NCBI RefSeq assembly: GCF_001654495.1
Contig: NZ_CP015849.1
Coordinates: 3,757,501-3,821,500, forward strand
Source of the DNA: Streptomyces sp. SAT1
GTDB lineage: Bacteria; Actinomycetota; Actinomycetes; Streptomycetales; Streptomycetaceae
Direction: 5' to 3'
DNA length: 64,000 nucleotides
The number at the start of each line of letters is the position of its first letter. Within the stretch, counting starts at the first letter, position 1. The translations under genes and the position numbers were made by a program. Of this stretch, positions 34,888 to 43,259 are shown one piece after another. Below the pieces are notes generated by a model, which was given only the letters and a program-made list of their open reading frames with translations, was not told the origin of the DNA and searched no databases.

Positions 34888-36024
34888 TCAGTTGCCTGGG
34901 GGGTGGGATGAGACGGGGGACACAGGGGGCACGGCTGCCGTCCCGTACAGCCGGGTCAGCCGCGCCGCTTCGTCGTCCCGGAAGGCGGCTACTTCCCGGC
35001 ACCGCCGACTCATGACGAATTCGCCGAGTGTCATGCACAGGTCCATCCGCTGAATGCACACGCCGACCATGAACGGACCGTCGGTGGCCCGGTACATCCG
35101 GACGCCGTAGTACCCCTCCTGGCAGTCGTCGGGGTTGTTGAACCGGCAGTCGGCGCATGTCTCCGGAAGACGTACGGGCCGGATGCTCTTGGCGTACAGG
35201 GTTCGCCCGTCCGGCAGCTGGTAGCGCACCCGCTGGTCAGAAGCCCCCGCCGTGACGATGCGCCGCACCGGTACGGCGCCGAGGTGGTCGACGACCTCCT
35301 GCATGGCGGCCAGCGACGCGCCGTCGTCCTCCAGTGACACGAGCATGCGGACCACCACCGACCGGCCGTGCTGTTCGATGATCCGCAGCACTCGTTCCAC
35401 GTGATTCCGGTCCGGGATCACGATGTTGGCCGAGACCTTGATGCCGTGTGCGCGGCTCGTCTCGATCGTCCGCGTGAGCGCGTCGAGCTTCCGGGCCGCG
35501 AGTTTCGGGGAGGCCAGGCGCGGCCCCTGGACCGCCGCGAGTTCTTCCGGTGTCGTACCGAACACCGAGAGGTTGATGCGGTCGAGGCCGGCCGCCGCGG
35601 CTTCCGGGATGACGGCCGCGCCGTTCTCCCCGTTCGAGGTCAGTCCGACCGTCAGCCCGAGACGCCGGGCGATGCGGATCAGCCCGGGGAGTTCCGGGTG
35701 GAGAGTGGGTTCTCCGCCGGTGAAGTGGACCTCGCTGGTGGGCAGGCTGCCGCGGACGGCGGCCAGCGCCAGAGCGAAATCCGGGTCGGCGGGGATACGG
35801 GCCGGAAGGAAGTCGGCACCATTGGTCTTCAAGTAGATGGAGACCCGGCCGGAAAGCCCCGGTGTGCCGGTGAACTCTCCTGCGGAACGGCCGGCGTTGT
35901 CCGTCGCCACGGGAGTTCCTTCGTTGTGGCAGAACGAACAGGCCAGCCCGCACGCATCGATGATCTTCACGCGTAACGTGCGGTCCGGACGGACCTCGAC
36001 CGGCAGGTCGGACAGGTGGTGCAT
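34888..36024 (-). CDS. radical SAM protein, MoaA-like
   Basis: This 378-residue enzyme binds a 4Fe-4S cluster through CGLACSFC (C-x3-C-x2-C, near residue 25) and S-adenosylmethionine through HFTGGEPTLHPELPG. A further Cys set near the C-terminus (CADCRFNNPDDC, then CIQRMDLC) may hold an auxiliary cluster. The family makes 5'-deoxyadenosyl radicals for very diverse reactions. No precursor peptide or cofactor pathway is adjacent, so the substrate is unknown. The start follows GAGAGGAGGC. It sits 60 bp after the CYTH gene and is probably cotranscribed. Confidence 0.88.
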   Translation of the reverse strand: MHHLSDLPVEVRPDRTLRVKIIDACGLACSFCHNEGTPVATDNAGRSAGEFTGTPGLSGRVSIYLKTNGADFLPARIPADPDFALALAAVRGSLPTSEVHFTGGEPTLHPELPGLIRIARRLGLTVGLTSNGENGAAVIPEAAAAGLDRINLSVFGTTPEELAAVQGPRLASPKLAARKLDALTRTIETSRAHGIKVSANIVIPDRNHVERVLRIIEQHGRSVVVRMLVSLEDDGASLAAMQEVVDHLGAVPVRRIVTAGASDQRVRYQLPDGRTLYAKSIRPVRLPETCADCRFNNPDDCQEGYYGVRMYRATDGPFMVGVCIQRMDLCMTLGEFVMSRRCREVAAFRDDEAARLTRLYGTAAVPPVSPVSSHPPGN

Positions 36025-36083
36025 GGTGCCTCCTCTCGGACCGGCCGGGGCCGGTGCCCCGGCCGGGAGGTGCGGTCATCGGA

Positions 36084-36623
36084 CTACTCGAAGCGCAGGT
36101 CCGCGATGGCCTCGAGGTCGATGCCGTACCGGTGGTAGACCTTGGTGGTGTTGACGGACGTGAGGTCGGCGCGCTCCAGGCCCAGGGCTTCGGCGGCTTC
36201 CCACACCGCCCGCTCGCTGTCGCCCTCGATCTCCAGGTACGGCGGGATGAGCGGCCACTCGTCGATCTCCAGCCGTACTGCTCCGAGTGCGTACGAGGTG
36301 CGCCGGTTCTCCTGGTAGCCGCGCGGCGTCAGCCCGGCGAGCCGCAGCAGTTCGGCGGCCTCCTCGAAGTCGTCGACGGTGACCTCGGTCTCGCGGGTCC
36401 CGTCTACCTCGTCGGTGGCGATCTGCTTGACGCACAGCGTGGCTCCGTCACCGGTGTCACGGAGCCTGACCCACCGTCCGGCGACGGCGGGAACGGTGTC
36501 GTACACGTACCGCCGCATCAACCGCCGCCCGGTGGTCTCGACCCCTCCTGCGGCGAGGATGCGGTGTGCGATGTCGGACGGGTCGATGTCGAGTGCCTTC
36601 GTCTCGTACTCGATGGCTGCCAC
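36084..36623 (-). CDS. CYTH-domain protein (CyaB/ThTPase type)
   Basis: This 179-residue protein has the signature ExExK at EYETK (residues 6-10), basic tunnel residues (RRYVYD, RLRDTG, CVKQI) and the late acidic pairs TETEV-like RETEVTV and YLEIEGDSE. CYTH enzymes form a beta tunnel that binds triphosphate groups with metal, acting as class IV adenylate cyclase, thiamine triphosphatase or tripolyphosphatase. Which activity applies is unknown. The GTG start follows GGGAGAACG. It is the first gene of the pair with the radical SAM gene. Confidence 0.88.
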   Translation of the reverse strand: MAAIEYETKALDIDPSDIAHRILAAGGVETTGRRLMRRYVYDTVPAVAGRWVRLRDTGDGATLCVKQIATDEVDGTRETEVTVDDFEEAAELLRLAGLTPRGYQENRRTSYALGAVRLEIDEWPLIPPYLEIEGDSERAVWEAAEALGLERADLTSVNTTKVYHRYGIDLEAIADLRFE

Positions 36624-36665
36624 AGGCGTTCTCCCACTTCCACTTCGACGGTGTGTTGCGCCCTA

Positions 36666-36695
36666 CGCTCGAACGCGGTTCATCGCGTTCGAGCG
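36666..36695. terminator. perfect 12-bp hairpin after the anti-sigma-like gene
   Basis: CGCTCGAACGCG (36666-36677) and CGCGTTCGAGCG (36684-36695) surround a GTTCAT loop. On the minus strand it follows the ATP-binding gene and precedes the CYTH gene by about 43 bp. It is either a terminator without a U-tract or an operator of the CYTH pair. Confidence 0.55.
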
Positions 36696-36788
36696 AGGCG
36701 GCGGGCACGAGCCGTACCCCACCACAAACCGCTCTCGTGGGGGCGGCGAGCCGGAGCGCGTCCGCGCCGTGGTCGAGCCACAGCGCGG

Positions 36789-37229
36789 TCACGGTGCTTT
36801 CACCTCCGCCCACACGGACTTGCCGAACGGCGCGGGGGTGACGCCCCAGGCGATGCACAGGGCATCGAGGATGACCAGGCCGCGCCCGCGTTCGCGGTCG
36901 TCGGACTCGGGGCGCGGCCGGGGCCTGCGTCGCACAGGGTCCTGTACCTCCACTCGGGTACGGACGTGGTCGGCGTCGAGCGTGAGCCGGATCGAGTCGC
37001 CGGGCTCCGTGCCGTACCGGATCGAGTTGGTGACCACTTCGCACGCCACCAGCACGACGGTTTCGACGTACTCCTCGGAGGCATCCGGGAGGTTGGAGGC
37101 CATGAACTCCCGTACGAACGCGCGTGCCGAACCGGCTGACCGGGGTTCGCCCTCCACGGTCAGGACGGCGGGTGAACCGATGAGAGGCTTGCAGCGGGCG
37201 GGCGGGGTGCCCCGCCGTCGTTCGATCAC
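36789..37229 (-). CDS. ATP-binding anti-sigma-like (RsbW-type HATPase) protein
   Basis: This 146-residue single-domain GHKL ATPase has N-box VACEVVTNSIRYG, G1-like VEVQDP and G2 GRGLVILDALC. In Streptomyces such proteins act as anti-sigma kinases or as partners of XRE/DUF397 pairs, as in the abaA- and whiJ-like loci. The GTG at 37229 follows AAGGGGAG. It is divergent from the XRE regulator 150 bp away, which with DUF397 makes the usual three-gene set. The partner sigma factor is not in this window. Confidence 0.88.
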   Translation of the reverse strand: MIERRRGTPPARCKPLIGSPAVLTVEGEPRSAGSARAFVREFMASNLPDASEEYVETVVLVACEVVTNSIRYGTEPGDSIRLTLDADHVRTRVEVQDPVRRRPRPRPESDDRERGRGLVILDALCIAWGVTPAPFGKSVWAEVKAP

Positions 37230-37327
37230 GCTTCTCCCCTTGTGGACGGGCTGTCGCGGTCCGGTCGGCGGACCGGCTGGTTCTCCGACTCAGGCAACAT
37301 GCGAGGCGGCATCGGCGGTACCGTCGT

Positions 37328-37371
37328 GAAGGGTGTCGAAGGGTGTCGCTTTCGCTACCCTCCGTCGCGAA
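37328..37371 (+). promoter_or_regulatory. probable promoter and operator of the XRE gene
   Basis: Two perfect 10-bp direct repeats, GAAGGGTGTC, lie at 37328 and 37338. They are followed by TTCGC (37351) and GCGAA (37367) around a TACCCT that could be the -10. The block ends 10 bp before the ATG at 37382 and probably carries the site for the gene's own product. Confidence 0.45.
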
Positions 37372-37381
37372 GGGGCTAGGG

Positions 37382-38734
37382 ATGAAGGCGCTGAACGACA
37401 AGCTCGCACAGCGGTTGGAACGGTCCGGGATGAGCCGTGGGGAGTTAGCCCGCCGTGTGAAATCCAAGGCCATTCAGTGGAATCAGCCGCATATTTCACC
37501 GGACGCGACGCGCGTTCGGTGCTGGCTCCAAGGCGAGACGCCGCGGGCGCCTGTGCCGGACATCCTCGCAGCGGTGTTCTCGGATCACTTCGGATACCGG
37601 GTCACGACGTACGACCTCGGCCTCGGCGACAGCGGGTTGGCCGACGCCGGTCTCGTGTACGACTCCAGTTACGCGGCTACGGTGGAAGTCGTCGCAGACC
37701 TGGGGAGAGCTGACGTGGATCGACGGAAGTTCCTTGCAGCCGCGCCGTTCGCTGCCGTCGCGGGGGTGGGACCCTCGCGGGACTGGTTGCTGAACACCCT
37801 TGACCAGGAACCGGTGGAGGGGCCGCGGGTACGCCTCGAGGACGTGTCCGCGGTGAAGAACATGTTCACGACCTTCCAGCGCATGGACATCTTTCAGGGC
37901 GGCGGGTCGGGACGGCTGGTGCTCGCCGACTACATGAACGCGCACGTGTACCCGTTGCTGCGCCGGGCCCACGCCGAGGACGTCCGGCGCGCGCTGTGCG
38001 AAGCGGCGGCCGAACAGACGTACCTCCTGGGCTGGATGGCTTACGACAATGGCGAACAGAGCGTCGCTCAGCGGTACTTGATCCAGTCGCTGCGCCTTGC
38101 CGAGGAGTCACGCAACCCGGCTCTCGGCGCACATGTGCTCGCGGGTATGGCCGATCAAGCGACACTGCTCGGGAACCCCTCCGAGGGGCGGCGCCTCGCA
38201 CAGGCCGGCCGCCAAGGGCTGTCGAGGACCACGTCGGCGGCGTGTCTGGCGGACCTGTGGTGCCTCGAGGCGCGCGCCCTCGCGCTGCTCGGCGAGAAGG
38301 CGGCTGCGGCGCACGCGGTCACCCAGTCGGAACGGGCGTACGAACACGTCGACCCCGACGGCGAACCGGACTGGGCGGAGTTCATCGACCCGGCGTACCT
38401 CCATGGTGAGCATGCGAACACCTTCCGCGACCTGGGCGACGCCGCGTCGGCGGAGGAACACGCCCGCCGGTCCATCGGCCACGCGCACCTGCAGAAGCGT
38501 GCCCGCCGCGGCGCGATGTCCCATGCGGCCCTTGCGGTGTCGCACCTGCAACGGCGCGACCTCGAGGCCGCGCATGCCGCGGGTGTGCGGACACTCAAGC
38601 TCGCCGGACAGGTCAAGTCGTCGCGGGCCGTCGAGGCGGTCGGGGACCTACAGCGGCGCATGCGGCCGTTCGGGCAGCACCGCCTCGTCGCGGACTTCAC
38701 GGAACGGGCGCGCGAGCTGGCCGCCGCCGCGTAG
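37382..38734 (+). CDS. XRE-type regulator with TPR-like C-terminus (whiJ-like locus)
   Basis: This 450-residue regulator has a helix-turn-helix at residues 5-60 (LAQRLERSGMSRGELARRV) and a long alpha-helical repeat region resembling tetratricopeptide repeats. A middle segment, DRRKFLAAAPFAAVAGVG, recalls the Streptomyces secretion-like motif common in this family. The in-frame TTA at 37445 (Leu of GELARR) makes translation depend on the bldA tRNA, linking it to development. The ATG at 37382 is preferred because AGGGG lies close upstream; the frame is open back to 37343. The DUF397 gene follows 53 bp later. Confidence 0.87.
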   Translation: MKALNDKLAQRLERSGMSRGELARRVKSKAIQWNQPHISPDATRVRCWLQGETPRAPVPDILAAVFSDHFGYRVTTYDLGLGDSGLADAGLVYDSSYAATVEVVADLGRADVDRRKFLAAAPFAAVAGVGPSRDWLLNTLDQEPVEGPRVRLEDVSAVKNMFTTFQRMDIFQGGGSGRLVLADYMNAHVYPLLRRAHAEDVRRALCEAAAEQTYLLGWMAYDNGEQSVAQRYLIQSLRLAEESRNPALGAHVLAGMADQATLLGNPSEGRRLAQAGRQGLSRTTSAACLADLWCLEARALALLGEKAAAAHAVTQSERAYEHVDPDGEPDWAEFIDPAYLHGEHANTFRDLGDAASAEEHARRSIGHAHLQKRARRGAMSHAALAVSHLQRRDLEAAHAAGVRTLKLAGQVKSSRAVEAVGDLQRRMRPFGQHRLVADFTERARELAAAA

Positions 38735-38787
38735 GCGCGCCGGCCGAGGTATCGGCAGGTCTGGTCACTGAGACAGGGGAGAGCCGC

Positions 38788-39021
38788 ATGACCAACGTTG
38801 ACGACGCCTCCACCCTTCCTGTGACGTGGTGGAAGTCCACGTACAGCGACAGCGGGGCACAGTGCGTGGAGTGCGGCATCGTCGGTGCCGGGACGGTGGC
38901 CGTTCGGGACAGCAAGACCCCGCACGGGCCCGCGCTGCTGTTCACGCGCGCGGCCCTGTCGGCTTTCGCTGCGGCAGCCCGCCCAGGTGCTGGGGAGCGC
39001 CCCTCACATGTGCGGCCATGA
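38788..39021 (+). CDS. DUF397-family small protein
   Basis: This 77-residue protein has the full DUF397 signature: WWKSTYSDSGAQCVEC, then VAVRDSKTPHGPALLF and a terminal FAAAAR helix. DUF397 proteins are almost always encoded beside an XRE regulator in Streptomyces and appear to antagonise or assist it in controlling sporulation or antibiotic genes. The second Cys in CVEC is unusual, as most have CVEV/CVEVA. The start follows GGGGAGAGC. Low expression with the TTA-containing upstream gene is likely. Confidence 0.9.
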   Translation: MTNVDDASTLPVTWWKSTYSDSGAQCVECGIVGAGTVAVRDSKTPHGPALLFTRAALSAFAAAARPGAGERPSHVRP

Positions 39022-39089
39022 ACAGTCACGCGGGAGGTCGCACGTCGGTGGCAAGCCTTCGCAGTGACAGGTCCAGACGCTGGCGCGGA

Positions 39090-39761
39090 TCACGTCGAGG
39101 GGTACGCCGTGGCCGACGAAAGGCTGAGAAAGGCTTCCAGTTCGGCCACGGCCGTGTCCTCGTCGGTCACGTGGACGGTGGTGATGCCCAGCGCGGCGGC
39201 CGGTGGGAGGTTCACCGCGTGGTCATCCGCGAAGACGCACCGTTCGGCGGGCAACCCGACCCGCTCCAGGGCGAGTCGGTAGATCGCTGGATCGGGCTTG
39301 GCCATTCCGGCCAGCTCGGACACGATGTGCGTGTCGAACAGATCCCAGACGCCGACGTGCTCGTAGGGGTTGAACGGGTCGAGACCGAAGCTGTTGGACA
39401 GCAGGGCGAGACGGTGACCGGCTGCCCGCGCTGCACGTGCGAGCGCGACCATCCGGCGCGCCGCGGGGACCCCAGCCCAGGCCCGGCCCATCAGGTTGAC
39501 CGGATCGACGTGCGGCCCGAGCAGAGCGGCAGTGCCCTCGTTCCACTCCGCCTGTCCCATCCCGCCGATCTCCAGGGCGGCGTAGAGGCGTCGGCCTTCG
39601 GGATGATCGCCGAGGGTGTTGCGCCATGCGTCCGGGGGCAGTCCTTCCGCCACGCACCAGGTGCGGTGTACTTCGAGGGGACTGGCAGTCAGCACGCCGG
39701 CGAAGTCCAGGATCAGGCCGCGCTGTTCATGCCTGTCAGCGGTGTCCGAGCTGTGCGGCAT
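39090..39761 (-). CDS. HAD-superfamily hydrolase
   Basis: This 223-residue hydrolase has motif I LILDFAGVLT, in which the second Asp of DxD is replaced by Ala (DFAGV), motif II LLSNSFG, motif III KPDPAIY and motif IV VFADDHAVN. The DxD second aspartate usually acts as acid/base in phosphatases, so this member may have low or altered activity, as in dehalogenase-like branches. The ATG at 39761 follows GGGAGGGA at suitable spacing; the open frame goes back to 39926. It is convergent with DUF397. Confidence 0.82.
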   Translation of the reverse strand: MPHSSDTADRHEQRGLILDFAGVLTASPLEVHRTWCVAEGLPPDAWRNTLGDHPEGRRLYAALEIGGMGQAEWNEGTAALLGPHVDPVNLMGRAWAGVPAARRMVALARAARAAGHRLALLSNSFGLDPFNPYEHVGVWDLFDTHIVSELAGMAKPDPAIYRLALERVGLPAERCVFADDHAVNLPPAAALGITTVHVTDEDTAVAELEAFLSLSSATAYPST

Positions 39762-39799
39762 CCGGTGGCCGTCCCTCCCCGATGGTCCTCCGGACGACG

Positions 39800-40225
39800 C
39801 TATCGCGGTGCCTGGACCAGGGCGGGTGGTTCCGGCCGTGCCTCCGTGCGCCGTGCGTCCTCCCGCTGCTGCGCCAGTACCGAGTCCACGTACACCGCGA
39901 TCGCGTCGCGGCTGCGGATCAGGCATGCGATGCGCTGGGTCATGCTGTCGCGTTCGCGGACCAGGGTGGCGATGGTCTCGGGGGTGGCGTCGGCGACCTG
40001 GATGGAGCGGGGTTCCTTGAGGCAGGGCAGGATCTGCTTGATGACGCGGGTGGGGAGCCCGGAGTCCAGCAGGCCGCGGATCTGGAGGACGCGGTCCACG
40101 CTGCGTTCGCAGTAGTCGCGGTAGCCGTTCGGGGAGCGGTCGGGGACGAGGAGGCCCTGTTCCTCGTAGTAGCGCAGCAGCCTGGCCGGGGTGCCGGTGC
40201 GGGCGGACAGCTCTCCGATGCGCAT
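39800..40225 (-). CDS. MerR-family transcriptional regulator
   Basis: This 141-residue regulator has the MerR winged helix (MRIGELSARTGTPARLLRYYEEQGLL) and a dimer coiled coil at about 75-125. It carries no metal-binding cysteine cluster like that of MerR itself; one Cys lies in IRSRDAIA's preceding ACLI. MerR proteins bend promoters with long spacers to activate them. The ATG at 40225 follows GAGGTGGG. The divergent neighbour is an MFS exporter, and the palindrome between them is its probable operator. Confidence 0.9.
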   Translation of the reverse strand: MRIGELSARTGTPARLLRYYEEQGLLVPDRSPNGYRDYCERSVDRVLQIRGLLDSGLPTRVIKQILPCLKEPRSIQVADATPETIATLVRERDSMTQRIACLIRSRDAIAVYVDSVLAQQREDARRTEARPEPPALVQAPR

Positions 40226-40254
40226 GTGACCCACCTCATACGGAGCCGGATTGA

Positions 40255-40274
40255 CCTTCACATGTATGTGAGGG
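40255..40274. promoter_or_regulatory. MerR operator overlapping a divergent promoter
   Basis: CCTTCACAT (40255-40263) and ATGTGAGGG (40266-40274) form a near-perfect dyad with one mismatch. It starts just after TTGACC at 40251 and fits a MerR site within a 19-bp spacer. The MFS ATG at 40291 follows without a ribosome binding site, suggesting a leaderless message. Confidence 0.7.
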
Positions 40275-40290
40275 TTGAACCCTAACAGGC

Positions 40291-41556
40291 ATGTCGATGT
40301 CGCAGACGCCGTGCACCGGACGGCCCACGGACGCACCCGGCCCCGCACCCACGTTCACCCGCCCGGACACACCCCCGAGCCCGCCCCCGGACGCGGAGCC
40401 GCGCGGGAAGCTCCCCCTGTCCGCGCTGCTCGCCCTCGCCACCGCCGCCTTCATGGCGATCCTCACCGAGGCGCTGCCCGCCGGGGTGCTGCCCGAGATG
40501 GCCCGTGACCTCTCCGTCGGCGAGTCCGCCGCCGGGCAGACGCTGACGGTCTACGCCATCGCGACGGGCCTGTCCGCCCTGCCCGTGTCGGCGGCCACGG
40601 CCGGCTGGCGCCGCAAGCGCCTGGTGCTGGCGGCCGTGGTGACCTTCGCCGTGGCCAACACGGTCACCGCGCTGTCCTCGCAGTACCTGCTGACCATGGC
40701 GTTCCGGCTCGCCGCCGGGGTCGCGGCGGCCGTGGTGTGGGCCGAACTCGTCGGCTACGCCCGCCGCCTGGCGCCCCCGCACCTGGTGGGCCGGGCCATC
40801 GCCATCACCATGGCGGGCGTGCCGCTGGCCCTCTCCCTGGGCATCCCGGTCGGCACCTTCCTGGGCGGACTGGTCGGCTGGCGGGCCACGTTCGGGCTGG
40901 TCACCGCGGTCTCGGCAGGGCTCGCGGTCTGGATCGCGGTGTCCGTGCCGGACCATCCGGGGCGGCGGCCGGGCAAGCGCGAACCGGTGCTGGGCGCGCT
41001 GCGGCTGCCCGGTGTCGTGCCGGTGCTGTTCGTCGTCGCCGCCTATGTGCTGGCGCACAACATCCTCTACACCTACATCGCCGCGTTCCTCGACGCGCGC
41101 GGCGCGGGCGGCTCCCGGGACACGGTCCTGCTGGTCCTCGGACTCGCCTCGGTGGTGAGCATCGTCGTCACCGGCGTCCTGGTCGACCGCAGACTGCGCA
41201 CCCTGACGGTCGCGAGCACCGCCGTGTTCCTGGTGGCCGCCGCGCTGCTGAGCGTGCCGGGCGGCGGGCAGGCCCTGGTGTATCCGGCGGTGGTGCTGTG
41301 GGGCCTGGGCTGGGGCGGGGTGTCCACGCTGCTCCAGACCGCGGTGACCGCGGCCGGCGGCGACCGCGCGCAGCCCCTGCTGGTCACCACCTGGAACTCG
41401 TTCATGGCGGTCGGCGGCGCGGCGGGCGGCGTACTGCTGGACGCGGCCGGGCCGGGCTCCTTCCCGTGGACCGTCCTCGCCCTGCTGGTGCCGGTGCTGC
41501 TCGTCGTGGTGGGCGCCCGCAGGCACGGCTTCCCGGCCCCACGCGCCTCCCGCTGA
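40291..41556 (+). CDS. MFS transporter, DHA1/AraJ-like efflux
   Basis: This 421-residue protein has 12 predicted membrane helices after a 40-residue Pro-rich cytoplasmic start. The segment ATAAFMAILTEALPAGVLPEM and the loop motif AGWRRKRLVL are typical of the DHA1 AraJ/SotB group that exports sugars or drugs. The substrate cannot be inferred. It is divergent from MerR. No ribosome binding site precedes the ATG, so the transcript may start at or near 40291. A long hairpin terminates the gene. Confidence 0.87.
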   Translation: MSMSQTPCTGRPTDAPGPAPTFTRPDTPPSPPPDAEPRGKLPLSALLALATAAFMAILTEALPAGVLPEMARDLSVGESAAGQTLTVYAIATGLSALPVSAATAGWRRKRLVLAAVVTFAVANTVTALSSQYLLTMAFRLAAGVAAAVVWAELVGYARRLAPPHLVGRAIAITMAGVPLALSLGIPVGTFLGGLVGWRATFGLVTAVSAGLAVWIAVSVPDHPGRRPGKREPVLGALRLPGVVPVLFVVAAYVLAHNILYTYIAAFLDARGAGGSRDTVLLVLGLASVVSIVVTGVLVDRRLRTLTVASTAVFLVAAALLSVPGGGQALVYPAVVLWGLGWGGVSTLLQTAVTAAGGDRAQPLLVTTWNSFMAVGGAAGGVLLDAAGPGSFPWTVLALLVPVLLVVVGARRHGFPAPRASR

Positions 41557-41623
41557 GCCGCAGAAGAACCAGTAGAACCAGAAGAGAACCAGTAGAGAGC
41601 CGGGAGAACCGGAAGAACAGAAG

Positions 41624-41668
41624 AGGGGCGGGGAGCGGAGGTGCGGCGCCTCCGCTCCCCGCCCCTCG
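41624..41668. terminator. 19-bp perfect hairpin, bidirectional terminator
   Basis: The arms at 41624-41642 and 41650-41668 are perfect complements (GAGGGGCGGGGAGCGGAGG and its inverse) with a 7-base loop. It sits between the convergent MFS and alkaline phosphatase genes. Purine-rich A/G sequence precedes it. Confidence 0.9.
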
Positions 41669-41683
41669 GTGCGGGGCCCGCGC

Positions 41684-43054
41684 TCAGCGCAGGCGCAGCG
41701 CCTCGCGGACCGTGGTGAACAGGTCCGTCTGGTTGGTGACGCCGAGGACGCGGAAGGCCTGCGGGCCCTGCGCGGCGATACGGACCTCGGTGCCGGTGTG
41801 CTCCTGCGACTGGCCCGGGGTGTTGGTCGAGTAGTTGACCTTCAGCTGCTGGCCCTCGTCGGTGACCAGGGTGGAGGACAGGCCGGGCGGCATGGCGTCC
41901 ACCGGGACGATCTGGCTGCTGTGACCGTGGTCGGCGGTGGTCACCACGAGGGTGTCGGGGTGCTTGGCCGCGTAGTCGCGGGCCACCTTGACCGCGCGGT
42001 CGAAGGCCGCGGTCTCACCGATCTGGCCGCACGGGTCGGCGGCGTGGTCCTGCTTGTCGATCGAGGCGCCCTCGATCTGGAGGAAGAAGCCCTTGTCGGA
42101 GCGGCCGTGGCCGTGCTTCTGCTTGGCCTCCAGCAGCTGGATCGCCTTGGTGGCGGAGTCGGCCAGGCTCGGGGTGCTCGCGGGACGCGAGCTGTTGGAG
42201 GTCACGCACCGCTGCGGGGCCGTACCGCCGACCGCGGCGCCCTTGCCGGTCCACTCCACCGGCACGTTCTCCTTGGCGAACAGGCCGAGGACCGGCTTGC
42301 CCGGCCGGGCGGCCTTGAGGGACGCCTTGTCGGTGACGACCTGGTAGCCGAGCTTCTGCGCCTGCTGGGTCACGGTCAGGCCCTTGTACCGGCCCTCGGT
42401 GATCTTCTGGTCGAAGCGCTGCTTGCCGCCGCCGAAGAGCACGTCGACCTTGTGGTTGACGGACTGCTCGGCGATGGAGCCGGGGCCGCCGGCCTTGACC
42501 GTGTCCTTGGGGCACTTGGCCATGTCGGCCGGGCCCTGGCAGGAGCGGTCGGTGACGTGCGAGGCGAGCACCGCCGGGGTGGCGTCGGTGAGCTCGGCGG
42601 TGGTGACGCTGCCGGTCGCGTAGCCGTTCTTCTGCGCCAGCTCCAGGATGGTCGGGACGGCCTTGTCCGAGCCCGGCGTCTTGGAGATGCGGCCGTTGAC
42701 CGTCTTGTGCCCGGTGGCCCAGCCGGTGCCGCTGGCGGCGGAGTCGGTGACGTAGTCCGGCGTGCCGTCGGCGTGCACCGCGTACGTCGTGTACGCGCCG
42801 GTCAGCGGGAACTTGTCCATGTTCAGGCGCCCGTCGGCACCCACCGTGTAGTCCCGGGCGAGGGTGATCTCGGAGTCACCCATGCCGTCGCCGATCAGCA
42901 GGATGACGTTCTTCGCCTTGCCGCCCTGGATGGCGTGCTGGGCGTGCTGCTTGCTGTCCGAGGCGCCGGCCACCGTGGTGGCGGTCAGGGCGGCCGCGGT
43001 GGTGACGGCCAGCGCGGTGGCGATCGTGAGCTGACGACGGGTGGGTCTGTGCAT
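41684..43054 (-). CDS. secreted alkaline phosphatase PhoA type
   Basis: This 456-residue exported phosphomonoesterase releases phosphate from organic esters. It has a signal peptide (RRQLTIATALAVTTAAALTAT) and metal and nucleophile sites in VILLIGDGMGDSEITLARDY and DYVTDSAASGTGWATGHK, where the Ser of DSAAS is the phospho-acceptor. The metal-site motifs TADHGHSSQIVP and QEHTGTEVRI are also present. The ATG follows AAGGAG. Expression should respond to phosphate limitation through PhoP, and a possible PHO box is noted upstream. It is similar in size to Streptomyces PhoA. Confidence 0.95.
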   Translation of the reverse strand: MHRPTRRQLTIATALAVTTAAALTATTVAGASDSKQHAQHAIQGGKAKNVILLIGDGMGDSEITLARDYTVGADGRLNMDKFPLTGAYTTYAVHADGTPDYVTDSAASGTGWATGHKTVNGRISKTPGSDKAVPTILELAQKNGYATGSVTTAELTDATPAVLASHVTDRSCQGPADMAKCPKDTVKAGGPGSIAEQSVNHKVDVLFGGGKQRFDQKITEGRYKGLTVTQQAQKLGYQVVTDKASLKAARPGKPVLGLFAKENVPVEWTGKGAAVGGTAPQRCVTSNSSRPASTPSLADSATKAIQLLEAKQKHGHGRSDKGFFLQIEGASIDKQDHAADPCGQIGETAAFDRAVKVARDYAAKHPDTLVVTTADHGHSSQIVPVDAMPPGLSSTLVTDEGQQLKVNYSTNTPGQSQEHTGTEVRIAAQGPQAFRVLGVTNQTDLFTTVREALRLR

Positions 43055-43143
43055 GGGAGCGACTCCTTGGAAGGTCCGTACCCGGGCGCCCGTACGTCGG
43101 GTACGGGCGTCGTACGGCTGCCGACGGAGTGCAGCCCACCAGC

Positions 43144-43165
43144 CCTTGGTGAACCACTGGGAAAG
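43144..43165 (-). promoter_or_regulatory. possible PHO box upstream of the alkaline phosphatase
   Basis: Read on the minus strand, an 11-bp unit CTTTCCCAGTG is followed directly by GTTCACCAAGG. The second matches the PhoP direct-repeat unit well and the first poorly. It is 90-110 bp before the ATG. Confidence 0.35.
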
Positions 43166-43259
43166 TCGTGACCCGGTCTTGGTTGCGCGGGCATGACGGC
43201 CGTACGCCCCCGAGGGGGCGCGCGGCCGACACCTCGTGCGGGCGCGCACCCCGGCGCGC

